Positions 1 to 7,237 of a DNA stretch of 10,835 nt are shown one piece after another (within the stretch, counting starts at the first letter, position 1; the number at the start of each line of letters is the position of its first letter). The DNA lies in NCBI GenBank assembly GCA_009845645.1, contig VXZF01000712.1, positions 1 through 10,835 on the forward strand. Reading direction: 5' to 3'. The translations under genes were made by a program, and so were the position numbers. The notes under the pieces were generated by a model. That model was not told where the DNA came from. It searched no databases and saw nothing but the letters and a program-made list of their open reading frames with translations. Source of the DNA: Gemmatimonadota bacterium. Lineage in GTDB: Bacteria > Latescibacterota > UBA2968 > UBA8231.

Positions 1-18
1 AGTTAGAACAAATTTTTA

Positions 19-47
19 TTGACAAGATATACCGCCTGATTTACTTT
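19..47 (+). promoter_or_regulatory. Candidate sigma-70-type promoter for the unknown gene pair
   Basis: A perfect TTGACA (19-24) is followed after 17 bp by TACTTT (42-47), which matches the -10 consensus at only three of six positions. The surrounding 1-60 stretch is clearly richer in A+T than the coding DNA around it. Initiation near 54 would give a leader of about 35 nt before the ATG at 90. The -35 and the spacing are good, the -10 is weak, and promoter rules for this lineage are unknown. Confidence 0.45.
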
Positions 48-79
48 AAGACCGCCCCCAATTCCAAATCATTCCACAC

Positions 80-85
80 AGGAGG
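80..85 (+). promoter_or_regulatory. Strong ribosome binding site
   Basis: AGGAGG lies 4 nt before the ATG at 90. It fixes that codon as the start of the first gene and shows that this organism uses canonical Shine-Dalgarno initiation. Confidence 0.8.
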
Positions 86-89
86 ACCG

Positions 90-857
90 ATGTCCCAGCA
101 CGAGAACGATGCTCTGCAAGTGCAGGGCGACCGGGTGGTGCTAGGGGAGTGGTCGGGCGATCTGGAAGAATTGATCGCCAAGAACGTCGAATTGCGCCAG
201 ATGCTGCGCGAAGGGCGCGCCGACGAGGCCCGCGCGCTGCTCAAGGCGCAGGCCGTGGAGGAACAAGCCGCACTGGTGGCTATAGATGAAAATCCCGAGG
301 AAGTGCTCTCGCTGACCGGCATGGACGCCCAAGGCCGCCCGGGGTACTTGCCCGCTGTCGTCGATAAGCTGCCGTCGGAGATCATCGCCGAGTTGGTTGC
401 TCCCGGCGAGTACAAGCTGGCGAGGTTTAACACCGCGCTGTTGCAAACCATGTCGGCGGAGTCGTTTGCGCGCGCCGTGGAGGACACGCTCGATCCGGTT
501 TACTTCCACGGCAACCGCACCAAGGTATCGTGGGAATGGCTCGAAGCGGTCGCTGCGCTGGACGATCACAGCAAGCGTGCCGCGCTCTTGTACAAGGTGG
601 ATCAGGGCCTGCTAGAGGACGCCTTCCTCGACAAGGTCGATAGCATTGACATGCACGCTCAAGTCGGGGGACTGCCGGATTGGGGCACAGTGTCGGCTTT
701 CAGCCTGTTGTCGGAATCGGGTCAGGCCGTGATGCTGCCGCCGATCAACGACCCGGAGATCCGCGAGGTCATCTACGCTTTGCATCAAGCCGCGCCTGAG
801 TTGCTGGCAAAGGTGCTGCGCGGCGCTTGGGAACGGGCCGGTGGAGGGGCTTCGTGA
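90..857 (+). CDS. Hypothetical helical protein, possibly N-terminal part of a DUF6178-type protein
   Basis: This 255-residue protein appears soluble: it has no signal peptide and no membrane segment. It is acidic and looks almost wholly alpha-helical. Residues 24-60 form a charged amphipathic helix (ELIAKNVELRQMLREGRADE) that could be a short coiled coil. Residues 86-180 carry helix-pair motifs of the type LPSEIIAELV and WLEAVAALDD. From memory these recall the N-terminal half of DUF6178 proteins, which are about 500 residues long and of unknown function, and more loosely the helical repeats of the MgtE N-domain. I see no catalytic motif. The start is fixed by AGGAGG 4 nt upstream. Its stop overlaps the start of the next gene, so the two products are probably made in similar amounts and may form a complex. 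The family assignment is weak; the reality of the gene is not in doubt. Confidence 0.8.
   Translation: MSQHENDALQVQGDRVVLGEWSGDLEELIAKNVELRQMLREGRADEARALLKAQAVEEQAALVAIDENPEEVLSLTGMDAQGRPGYLPAVVDKLPSEIIAELVAPGEYKLARFNTALLQTMSAESFARAVEDTLDPVYFHGNRTKVSWEWLEAVAALDDHSKRAALLYKVDQGLLEDAFLDKVDSIDMHAQVGGLPDWGTVSAFSLLSESGQAVMLPPINDPEIREVIYALHQAAPELLAKVLRGAWERAGGGAS
843..857 (+). promoter_or_regulatory. Translational coupling junction (GGAGGGG RBS and GTGA stop/start overlap)
   Basis: The downstream gene starts with GTG at 854-856, inside the GTGA that also contains the TGA stop (855-857) of the upstream gene. GGAGGGG at 843-849 lies inside the last codons of the upstream gene, 4 nt before the GTG. 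This is a classic termination-reinitiation arrangement. It argues for GTG 854 over the ATG at 827, which would need a 31-bp overlap and has no Shine-Dalgarno sequence as good. Confidence 0.75.
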
Positions 858-1765
858 ACCGGCTAGCGCGCGTCGATCTCAACCAAGTCCCGCTCGACCA
901 CAATAGTTTCATTGGCCAAGTGGTCGCCGCGGGTCTCGAATACGAGCAGTTGCCGCCGCGCTTTATGGATTCGTTGCGGGCCTATCTGCAGATCCGCGGG
1001 TTGGGCTTTGCCCAGCGCAATCGCACGGGCATTGCCCTTGGCCGCGATCAGTTGCGCCAAGGTATGGAGCAGGGCTTGGCGTGCATGGACTTGGCGCTGG
1101 AGGAGGAAAGCGGTGGAGACCTCAACGCCGCTGTCGCCAAGCTGGTCGGCGACTCGTTTGACGCGCTCTACAAGCAGGGCTGGGAGCGCGCTTTCCAGCG
1201 CTTAAAAGAGATGCGCGAGCAGGCCCGCGCCTTGGTCGGCTGTCCCGAGCTGGGCTTTTGGCCCGATCGGCAGCCCAAAGTCGAAGCCCTGGCAAAGCTC
1301 GTGCCCGAGACGTGGACCGGTCCCAGTGCCATAGACCTGCGCGCCGATGGTCGAACGCTGCAAGAATTAACCGGCAAGGTGGCCTTTGTGCGCTCGTTGC
1401 CGCAGCCGTCGGTGGCCGCTTTGCTTGAGCAGGTCGATGTGGATTTCGCTGGCGTGCTGCACCGCGTCGTCTTGGCGCTGGCGTTGGGGCGCGCCGAACT
1501 AGTGGCCAAAAAGGAGCACGTGTCGCGCTTTCGCGCCGAGTGTTTTGACGCGGGTGGGCTGCGCCCTCACGTGCGACGGCAGGTGTTGGACCAGTTCGTT
1601 GGGCACTTGGAAGATACTGTGGCGGATGTGGACGTGCGGGTTCGGATTGCCGACGAGTTGGGCGCGGAAATTGAGGTGCTAGAACGGGCCGCGGACCAAG
1701 GCGACCTAGCGGCGTTTTTTCTGTCCCATCCGGCATCGCTTTTTTCGCTAGGGAAATTTGAGTAG
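854..1765 (+). CDS. Hypothetical protein, coupled partner of the preceding gene, possibly C-terminal part of a DUF6178-type protein
   Basis: Read from GTG 854 this is a 303-residue soluble protein, mainly helical, with no signal peptide or membrane span. The N-terminal region has stretches such as VAAGLEYEQLPP and a helix around GRDQLRQGMEQGLACMDLAL. A middle segment contains GWERAFQRLKEMREQARALVG, followed by a proline/tryptophan-rich linker (LGFWPDRQPK). The C-terminal 100 residues are again charged helices, ending in SLFSLGKFE. The pattern of a helical bundle with a GLE/GxE helix, a W/P linker and further helices recalls the C-terminal half of DUF6178, but I cannot confirm it. There are no catalytic motifs. 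The four-base overlap with the upstream gene suggests a stoichiometric partner. The pair could also be one ancestral gene split in two. Confidence 0.75.
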   Translation: MNRLARVDLNQVPLDHNSFIGQVVAAGLEYEQLPPRFMDSLRAYLQIRGLGFAQRNRTGIALGRDQLRQGMEQGLACMDLALEEESGGDLNAAVAKLVGDSFDALYKQGWERAFQRLKEMREQARALVGCPELGFWPDRQPKVEALAKLVPETWTGPSAIDLRADGRTLQELTGKVAFVRSLPQPSVAALLEQVDVDFAGVLHRVVLALALGRAELVAKKEHVSRFRAECFDAGGLRPHVRRQVLDQFVGHLEDTVADVDVRVRIADELGAEIEVLERAADQGDLAAFFLSHPASLFSLGKFE

Positions 1766-1823
1766 CTTTGCAAGCTCTTAGCTAGCGGTTTTCCCATGCA
1801 CTCCACACTTTCTGCGAGGTCTT

Positions 1824-2744
1824 ATGGCTCATCACGAATTCACTCCTACTCACTACCACAATACCATCGGCTGGCACGATCCCGTGCTAGCCATTGCCCC
1901 CGGCGATACGGTTTCTACCACGACCGTTGACGCCCGCGGCCAGGACCAGCATGGCGAGCGGGTCGCCGAGCGCGGGAACCCGATGACGGGTCCTTTCTAC
2001 ATAGAGGGGGCCGAGCCGGGCGACACCTTAGTGGTTCACTTCGACAAACTCTATCCCAACCGCGATTGGGGCTGGACGGCTAGGGAAATCGCGCCCAATG
2101 TGCTGGACCCGGGTTTTAGGACTGGGATTGAGCGCGACGATCAGCCGCTCCGGTGGCCGATTGACCTAGCGGCCGGCACGACAACACAGCCGGATACCCT
2201 GCCGGGCTTGGTGCTGCCCCTCGACCCGATGGTGGGTTGTTTCGGGGTGGCTCCGCCGCGCGGGCAGGCTATTTCCACGGCGACTTCTTCGACCCACGGT
2301 GGCAACATGGACTACCGGGGCTTTGTCACCGGCGTGACCGTCTATTTGCCGGTCGAGGCTCCGGGGGCGCTCTTCCACTTAGGCGACGGGCACGCCATCC
2401 AGGGCGACGGCGAGATCGTCGGCACAGGCGTGGAAATCTCCTTTGACACGACGTTTAGCGTGGATGTGATCAAAGGCAAGCAGATTGGCTGGCCCCGCGC
2501 TGAAAACGACACGCATATTCTAGCGGCCGGCAATGCGCGTCCTTTGGACCAATGTGTGCAGCACGCCACCACTGAGCTAATCAACTGGCTTACCGAGGAC
2601 TACGGCCTCACCGAGCTGAGCGCCCACGCGCTCTTGGGGCAGTGCGTGGAATACGATATGGGGAATGTGTACGACCCGGCCTATACGATGGTCTGCAAGG
2701 TCGCCAAGTCGTTGCTCGCGGCTATGGGGGCCGAACGCTCATAA
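1824..2744 (+). CDS. Acetamidase/formamidase family protein
   Basis: This 306-residue cytosolic hydrolase belongs to the FmdA/AmdA family. Members cleave short-chain amides (formamide, acetamide) to the acid and ammonia with a metal centre, usually for nitrogen scavenging. Family landmarks are in order: GNPMTGPFYI (51-60), AEPGDTLVVHF (63-73), PMVGCFGVAP (135-144), STHGGNMD (156-163), LGDGHAIQGDGE (186-197) and a C-terminal CVEYDMGNVYDP (274-285). The length is close to that of the shorter bacterial members. The ATG is preceded by GAGG (1815-1818) at 5 nt spacing. It lies 58 bp after the unknown pair, with no terminator seen between them, so it may be co-transcribed with it. No amide or urea transporter is in view. 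The fold assignment is firm; the amide substrate is not determined, and several family members have unknown substrates. Confidence 0.9.
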   Translation: MAHHEFTPTHYHNTIGWHDPVLAIAPGDTVSTTTVDARGQDQHGERVAERGNPMTGPFYIEGAEPGDTLVVHFDKLYPNRDWGWTAREIAPNVLDPGFRTGIERDDQPLRWPIDLAAGTTTQPDTLPGLVLPLDPMVGCFGVAPPRGQAISTATSSTHGGNMDYRGFVTGVTVYLPVEAPGALFHLGDGHAIQGDGEIVGTGVEISFDTTFSVDVIKGKQIGWPRAENDTHILAAGNARPLDQCVQHATTELINWLTEDYGLTELSAHALLGQCVEYDMGNVYDPAYTMVCKVAKSLLAAMGAERS

Positions 2745-4235
2745 ATCGGCGATGGAGTCGAGGCCCTCGGGTTGCGGCAGGACGTAGCGGACGGGCTGGA
2801 TGGTGCCGTCGCGGCGGCGCACCTGTTCGACCCGTTTGCACTTGATGACGGAGTGCTCAATGAGCAGGTCGTCGTCGATTTGGCAGCCGTAGAGGTAGCT
2901 GGTGCCCTTGATGGTTACGCGCTCGCCCACGCGCATGGGATGTTCGTCGCTGCCGGTCAGGAGTACGCCCGACTCGATGCGGCTGTGCGCGCCAATCCGC
3001 AGATTGCCCTTGAGGATATTGCGACTGAGTACTTCGACCTCGTCGTCAAGAGTAAGGGTTTGACTTGGGTACGTGCTTAGTTCGACGCCAACGCCGATTT
3101 GTACCCCTTCGCCTAGCACTACGTGGCCGCTCAGATGGCTGCGGTCCCCGATGGTGACTCGACGGTTGAGTTGGACCTCGGGGCCGACGTACGTACCCTT
3201 GCCAATGACGATGTCTAAGGGGCCGCACTCGGCGTCCATGTTGAGGATCTGCTCGATGACCTCGTCGGCGATGAAGAAGTCCTCCTCGTCGGCGATGGTG
3301 ATGGTGTCCTTGAGTTTGTCGTAGGCCCAGCGGCGGGCTATGGCCTCCATCTGACGCCAGACGCTTTTGACGTTGAAGGCGAGGAGCTCTTCTTCGCTGT
3401 CGGCCGTGGCCGCCCGCACTACGAGTTGGTGCTGATTGAAAATTTGCACCAAGTCGGTCAGCAGCAATTCGCCTTGGGCATTGTCGGTGTCGAGGTGCTG
3501 GATGTATGTGCGCAGCGCATGTTCTCTGAAGGCGACGACGCCGGTGTTGATTTCGCGCGTTTCCAGCAATTCTTGGCGCGTGAAGGCGTAGGTGCGGCCG
3601 TTGTAAGCGGCTTCGTAAGGCGTTGCCGCGTCGAGACTGAGGATGTCCTTGTGCTCCCTGATTTCAATGACTTTGTCGCGGTCTTCACCTGCGGGCTGTC
3701 CCGCCGCATCGGTGGCTGGCACGCGCACGATGCGGCCATAGGAGTTGGTCTCGACCGGGCCGCTGTACAGGCCGGTGAGTACCATCATGTCGCAATCGAC
3801 GTTTTCAAAGCTGGCGCGAAATTGGGCGACGACCTGCCCGGTCAACAGCCCCATGTCCCCTAAAAAGATGTACACGTCGCGGTCGGCGGCCGTTGCGGGA
3901 AAGGCTTGGAGGCCGACGCGCACGGCGTCGCCAGTTCCGGCTGGCTGGCCGAGGACTGGGTTTTCTTGGTACGCGAAAAGACGCCCCGGTTGGGAGCCGG
4001 TCGCGCGGGCGACGTCTAGGCCCTTGATACCCACTACGATGACCTGATTGGGGCTGTCGAGGCCCTCTTGCACGGCGCGGGCCACGCGGACTGCCGTCGG
4101 CTGGCCCCAAATTTCGTGCAGCATCTTGGAGGTCTCCGAGCGGATGCGCATGCCGTGGCCAGCCGCCAAAACGATGCCGATGCGGTGGATGTCGTCTAAA
4201 ATTGGCGAATTGATTTCTGCGAGTAGGTCGTGCAT
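2739..4235 (-). CDS. GlmU-like nucleotidyltransferase with left-handed beta-helix domain
   Basis: A 498-residue protein in two parts. Residues 18-300 are a nucleotidyltransferase of the GlmU uridylyltransferase type: LAAGHGMR (23-30), the lysine in SKMLH (36-40), GTGDAV (100-105), the metal-site GD (126-127), YGRI (166-169), EIREHKD (191-197), INTG (229-232), NAQGELLLTD (252-261) and FNVKSVWRQ (287-295). Residues 338-462 look like hexapeptide-repeat beta-helix (IGKGTYVG, IGDRSHLSG, LGEGVQIG, IGAHSRIESG). The acetyltransferase signature of true GlmU (the K-x-x-N-H-L-x-Y-x-G-D and NIGAGT-type motifs) is not visible, so acetylation of glucosamine-1-phosphate is doubtful. Two deviations stand out: Thr to Met in GxGTR, and Pro to Ser before the active lysine. 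The likely role is making a nucleotide-activated sugar, possibly UDP-GlcNAc, in the cytosol. It is the last gene of the minus-strand block, 79 bp after ppk. The start is ATG 4235 with a weak purine-rich leader. Confidence 0.85.
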   Translation of the reverse strand: MHDLLAEINSPILDDIHRIGIVLAAGHGMRIRSETSKMLHEIWGQPTAVRVARAVQEGLDSPNQVIVVGIKGLDVARATGSQPGRLFAYQENPVLGQPAGTGDAVRVGLQAFPATAADRDVYIFLGDMGLLTGQVVAQFRASFENVDCDMMVLTGLYSGPVETNSYGRIVRVPATDAAGQPAGEDRDKVIEIREHKDILSLDAATPYEAAYNGRTYAFTRQELLETREINTGVVAFREHALRTYIQHLDTDNAQGELLLTDLVQIFNQHQLVVRAATADSEEELLAFNVKSVWRQMEAIARRWAYDKLKDTITIADEEDFFIADEVIEQILNMDAECGPLDIVIGKGTYVGPEVQLNRRVTIGDRSHLSGHVVLGEGVQIGVGVELSTYPSQTLTLDDEVEVLSRNILKGNLRIGAHSRIESGVLLTGSDEHPMRVGERVTIKGTSYLYGCQIDDDLLIEHSVIKCKRVEQVRRRDGTIQPVRYVLPQPEGLDSIADL

Positions 4236-4257
4236 TGAGTCTCTTTCTTCTAACTAA

Positions 4258-4275
4258 GGCGACCGGCCGGTCGCC
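4258..4275. repeat. Perfect 18-bp GC-rich palindrome between ppk and the GlmU-like gene
   Basis: GGCGACCGGCCGGTCGCC is exactly self-complementary. The right flank continues as CCTACAG. The left flank (CTAA) is a slightly degraded match to the complement expected if the palindrome once extended further. On the minus strand it lies between the ppk stop (4315) and the start at 4235. It is followed there by TTAGTT, not a run of T, so it is not a standard intrinsic terminator. It may be a copy of a dispersed palindromic repeat, an mRNA-stabilising hairpin, or a protein-binding site. Only one full copy is visible in this window. Confidence 0.6.
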
Positions 4276-4314
4276 CCTACAGAACGCAACAGTCGTGCGT
4301 CGAGTTCCTTGCCT

Positions 4315-6405
4315 CTAATTCTCTAGGACGTCGATATCCTCGCCGAGGGCCGTGCGCATGAGCAACTCCTGCATGCTGTGGCCCGGGGAATCGCACTCGG
4401 GTTGGCGGCGGATGTACGTGCCGTCTGGGCACATCTGCCGAGATTTGGCGCGGTCGGCGAGCGCGAATGCGAGCAGCTCGCGATAGACGCGCCGCTTCAG
4501 GTCCGGGTCCAAGATGGGGAAGACGACCTCGACCCGGGCGCGCAGGTTGCGATTCATCCAGTCTGCGCTGCCGAGCCAGACTTCTTCGTCGCCACCGTTG
4601 GCAAAGTAAAAGACGCGGCTGTGCTCTAAGAAGCGGCCAATGATGCTATACACGCGGATGTTCTCGCTGATGCCGTCGAGTCCAGCGCGCAAGCAGCAGA
4701 TACCGCGCACGATTAGATCGATCTCGACGCCGGCCTGCGAGGCCGCGTACAGGGCCTTGATGATCGCCGGGTCCATGAGGCCGTTCATCTTGGCGATAAC
4801 GGCGGCCGGCCGACCAGCGCGAGCGTGTTCGCTTTCGCGCTCAATGCGGTCGAGCATGCCCTGCATCAGCCCGGAGGGCGCGACTAGCAGTTTTTCAAAT
4901 TGACTGATGCGGCTGTGGGCGGTGAGCATATTGAAAACCTCGGCCACCTCCGCGGTGATCGTTGGCTCGGCGGTAATCAACCCCAGATCCGTGTAGAGCC
5001 GCGCAGTGGTGTGATTGTAATTGCCGGTGCCCAAGTGGGCGTAGCGGCGCAGGCGATCTTGATCGCGGCGCACCAGCATGGAGAGCTTGCAATGGGTCTT
5101 CAGGCCCATGATGCCATAGATCACGTGGATGCCGCTGTCTTCGAGGCGCTTGGCCCATTCGATGTTGGCTGCTTCGTCGCCGCGGGCCTTTAGCTCGACG
5201 AGCACGGTTACTTCCTTGCCGCGCTCGGCCGCGTCGATGAGCGCCTGCCCCACCTCTGAATCGTCGCCCGTGCGGTAGATGGTCTGTTTGATGGCTAGCA
5301 CTTTGGGGTCGTTGGCCGCCATGCGGATGAAGTCGATCACCATAGAAAACGATTCGTAGGGGTGATGCAGGAGAATATCGCCAGCGCGGATGGAGTCGAA
5401 GAAGGCGTCGGGGTCTTCGGGAGAATCGCGCTCGACAGGTGTGAAGGGGGAGTCCTTGAGGGCGGGGCGCGAGACTAGGCCATAAAGGGTCATAACCCGA
5501 TGGAGGTTGACCGGCCCATTGACCCGAAAGACTAGGCTGTCGTCGAGATTGAATTGCTGTTGCAAAAGCGATACTAGCTGGTCGGGTGCGCCCGGAGCGA
5601 TCTCTAGCCGCACGGCGTCGGCTTGGCGCTGCTTGGTGACCTGCTCTTCAATTTCTTCCAGCAAATTGTCGGCGTCTTCTTCGTTGACGTACAGCTCGCT
5701 GTTGCGGGTGATGCGGAATGGGGCCGAGCCGATGACTTCGTAGCCGAAGAACAGTTCGTTGACTTGTAGATCCATGATCCCGGCCAAGGTCACAAAATGG
5801 AGGCCGTCGCCCTGGTCGGGCAGGCGCAAGATGCGCGGTAGTACTCGCGGCACGGTCGCCACGCCCATCATCGTCTGTCCCTGTTCTTCGAGCAAGGCAC
5901 CGATGCACAGGGCCTTGTTGAGCACGTGGGGGAAGGGATGGGCCGGATCGACGACGATGGGTGTGAGGATCGGTTCGAGTTCTTCCTCCCAGTACTGACG
6001 CACGAAGTCGAGGTGCTCGTCTTTGAGTCGGCGCGCCTCCCAGAAGTGGATGCCCTCGGCAGCTAGGGCCGGGATGAGATCCTCGTTCCAGCAGCGGTAC
6101 TGTTCGGCGACTTGCTCGTGGGCTTGTTGGGTGATGCGCTCGAGTTGTTCGGCGGGGGTCAGGCCGTCGGGGCGGCTGGGATTGGCCCCCGACTCGTGTA
6201 ATTGCAGCAAGCCGGCTACCCGGATTTCGTAGAACTCGTCGAGATTGCTGGCGACAATGGCCATGAACTTGACGCGCTCTAACAGGGGGTTGCGCTCGTC
6301 TTGGGCCTCTTCGAGCACGCGGGCGTTAAAGTCGAGCCAAGAGAGTTCTTGGTTGATGTAGAGCTCGGTACGCTCGTACGTGGGCAGCGGGGCGGTTTTG
6401 CTCAT
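4315..6405 (-). CDS. ppk1: Polyphosphate kinase 1
   Basis: This 696-residue enzyme reversibly transfers the ATP gamma-phosphate to inorganic polyphosphate. The length is normal for Ppk1. The N-terminal domain opens with YINQELSWLDFNARVL (16-31) and NLDEFYEIRVAG (54-65). The central domain has HPFPH (156-160). The first phospholipase-D-like catalytic domain carries HHPYESF (347-353), AIKQTIYRTG (371-380), ELKARGDE (404-411) and KTHCKL (436-441); His438 matches the autophosphorylated histidine of E. coli Ppk (His435). RRYAHLGTGNYN (453-464) follows. The second has FLEHSRVFYFANGG (592-605), with His595 matching E. coli His592, and LGSADWMNRNL (611-621). All core residues are present, so it should be active. 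It starts one base after the stop of the sugar epimerase gene (TGA-C-ATG) with no clear Shine-Dalgarno, suggesting translation by reinitiation. No exopolyphosphatase (ppx) or phosphate-uptake gene is nearby. Confidence 0.97.
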   Translation of the reverse strand: MSKTAPLPTYERTELYINQELSWLDFNARVLEEAQDERNPLLERVKFMAIVASNLDEFYEIRVAGLLQLHESGANPSRPDGLTPAEQLERITQQAHEQVAEQYRCWNEDLIPALAAEGIHFWEARRLKDEHLDFVRQYWEEELEPILTPIVVDPAHPFPHVLNKALCIGALLEEQGQTMMGVATVPRVLPRILRLPDQGDGLHFVTLAGIMDLQVNELFFGYEVIGSAPFRITRNSELYVNEEDADNLLEEIEEQVTKQRQADAVRLEIAPGAPDQLVSLLQQQFNLDDSLVFRVNGPVNLHRVMTLYGLVSRPALKDSPFTPVERDSPEDPDAFFDSIRAGDILLHHPYESFSMVIDFIRMAANDPKVLAIKQTIYRTGDDSEVGQALIDAAERGKEVTVLVELKARGDEAANIEWAKRLEDSGIHVIYGIMGLKTHCKLSMLVRRDQDRLRRYAHLGTGNYNHTTARLYTDLGLITAEPTITAEVAEVFNMLTAHSRISQFEKLLVAPSGLMQGMLDRIERESEHARAGRPAAVIAKMNGLMDPAIIKALYAASQAGVEIDLIVRGICCLRAGLDGISENIRVYSIIGRFLEHSRVFYFANGGDEEVWLGSADWMNRNLRARVEVVFPILDPDLKRRVYRELLAFALADRAKSRQMCPDGTYIRRQPECDSPGHSMQELLMRTALGEDIDVLEN

Positions 6406-6406
6406 G

Positions 6407-7210
6407 TCAGTCGAGTTGGGCGATGGTTTCTCGCACGAATTGCACCGATTTTGTCAGTGCGTCTTTGGGTTCGCCCGCCAGGCCGCACTCGTAGGCTAGG
6501 TATCCGCTAAAGCCGATGTCCTTGAGGGCTTGTAAGCCGGCGCGCCAATCGATGTCGCCAGTGCCCGGCTGCATGCGCGTGTTGTCTGCCATGTGGACGT
6601 GGGCGACGTGTTTGCCGGCCTGGCGGAAGGCGGCGGGGGTGTCGGTTTCTTCGATGTGCATGTGGAAGAAGTCGCTGAGCAGGGCCACGCCTTGGGGGCT
6701 GCCGGCGCGCTCGATGATTTCGACGCCGTCGGCTTGGCGACGCAAGAGGTGTTGCTCGTAGCGGTTGAGGGGTTCAAGCAGGAGCAGGGTGCCTTGGCTA
6801 GCAGCATGGGTGGCGAGGTCTTTGACTAACTCGACGAGCAGGGCCTTTTCTAGAGAAATGGCGTCTTGCAGCGGCGAGAGGTCGGGAATGCGCGGCGGCC
6901 CAAAGATGGGGGGGACGATCTGGCCGACGGCTTGGAAGTGCCCGCAGGCTTCTAGCTGGCGGCGGGTCTCGGCGAGGCTGTTGGCGCGCTTGCCCGGGTC
7001 TGGGTCGAGCCAGTCAAAGGTCTCTTGGCCGCAGATGGAAGCGATTTTGATGGAGCGGCCGGCGAGGGCTTGTTCGTATTTTTCGACGTGATCGTACAGG
7101 CGCGAGCGGCCTCCGACTTCTAGGCCTTCGATGGCGAGCGATTCGGCGAAGTCGAGCTTTTCCGCGAGGCTTTCTCCGGGCAGCAGCCCTTCCTGTAAGG
7201 CAATTTTCAT
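6407..7210 (-). CDS. Sugar isomerase/epimerase, D-tagatose 3-epimerase-like TIM barrel
   Basis: This 267-residue protein has the xylose-isomerase-like TIM-barrel fold (AP_endonuc_2 family). The metal site is easy to place: Glu146 in LLEPLNRYE, Asp180 in LLSDFFHMHIEE, His206 in HVHMADNTR and Glu241 in YLAYECG. The spacing and the EPLNRxE, DFFHMxIEE and PGxGxIDW (215-222) motifs are those of ketose 3-epimerases and hydroxypyruvate-isomerase-like enzymes, in which two Glu residues drive a cis-enediol proton transfer on a ketose or keto-acid. The exact substrate cannot be told. AAAGGA on the minus strand (7215-7220) lies 4 nt before the ATG, supporting the start. It lies 27 bp downstream of the dehydrogenase gene and one base upstream of ppk, so it is likely the second gene of a minus-strand operon. 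Pairing with an oxidoreductase fits a sugar or polyol interconversion route. Confidence 0.9.
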   Translation of the reverse strand: MKIALQEGLLPGESLAEKLDFAESLAIEGLEVGGRSRLYDHVEKYEQALAGRSIKIASICGQETFDWLDPDPGKRANSLAETRRQLEACGHFQAVGQIVPPIFGPPRIPDLSPLQDAISLEKALLVELVKDLATHAASQGTLLLLEPLNRYEQHLLRRQADGVEIIERAGSPQGVALLSDFFHMHIEETDTPAAFRQAGKHVAHVHMADNTRMQPGTGDIDWRAGLQALKDIGFSGYLAYECGLAGEPKDALTKSVQFVRETIAQLD

Positions 7211-7237
7211 GGTGTCCTTTCTTGCGGCAGTCCAGCG

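Noticed and set aside
1122..1736. Long minus-strand open frame of 204 codons
   Set aside because: It lies antisense inside the coupled gene at 854-1765, is low-complexity Arg/Pro/Ala-rich, and has no ribosome binding site. It is a GC-rich shadow.
1766..1823. Possible terminator in the gap before the acetamidase
   Set aside because: Only short imperfect stems (GCTTTGCAAGC, GCTAGC) are present and no T run follows a stable hairpin, so no terminator is called.
4236..4314. Intrinsic terminator after ppk
   Set aside because: The 18-bp palindrome is stable but is not followed by a T run on the minus strand, so I list it as a repeat rather than a terminator.
4315..4450. Unusual C-terminal extension of Ppk1 (CPDGTYIRRQPE region)
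   Set aside because: A short tail with a PDGTYxR motif is common at the end of bacterial Ppk1 proteins, so it is not a novelty.
6256..6405. Possible unusual start of ppk further upstream
   Set aside because: The ATG at 6405 is followed at once by the expected YINQELSWLDFN motif region and is one base from the upstream stop, so no extension is possible or needed.
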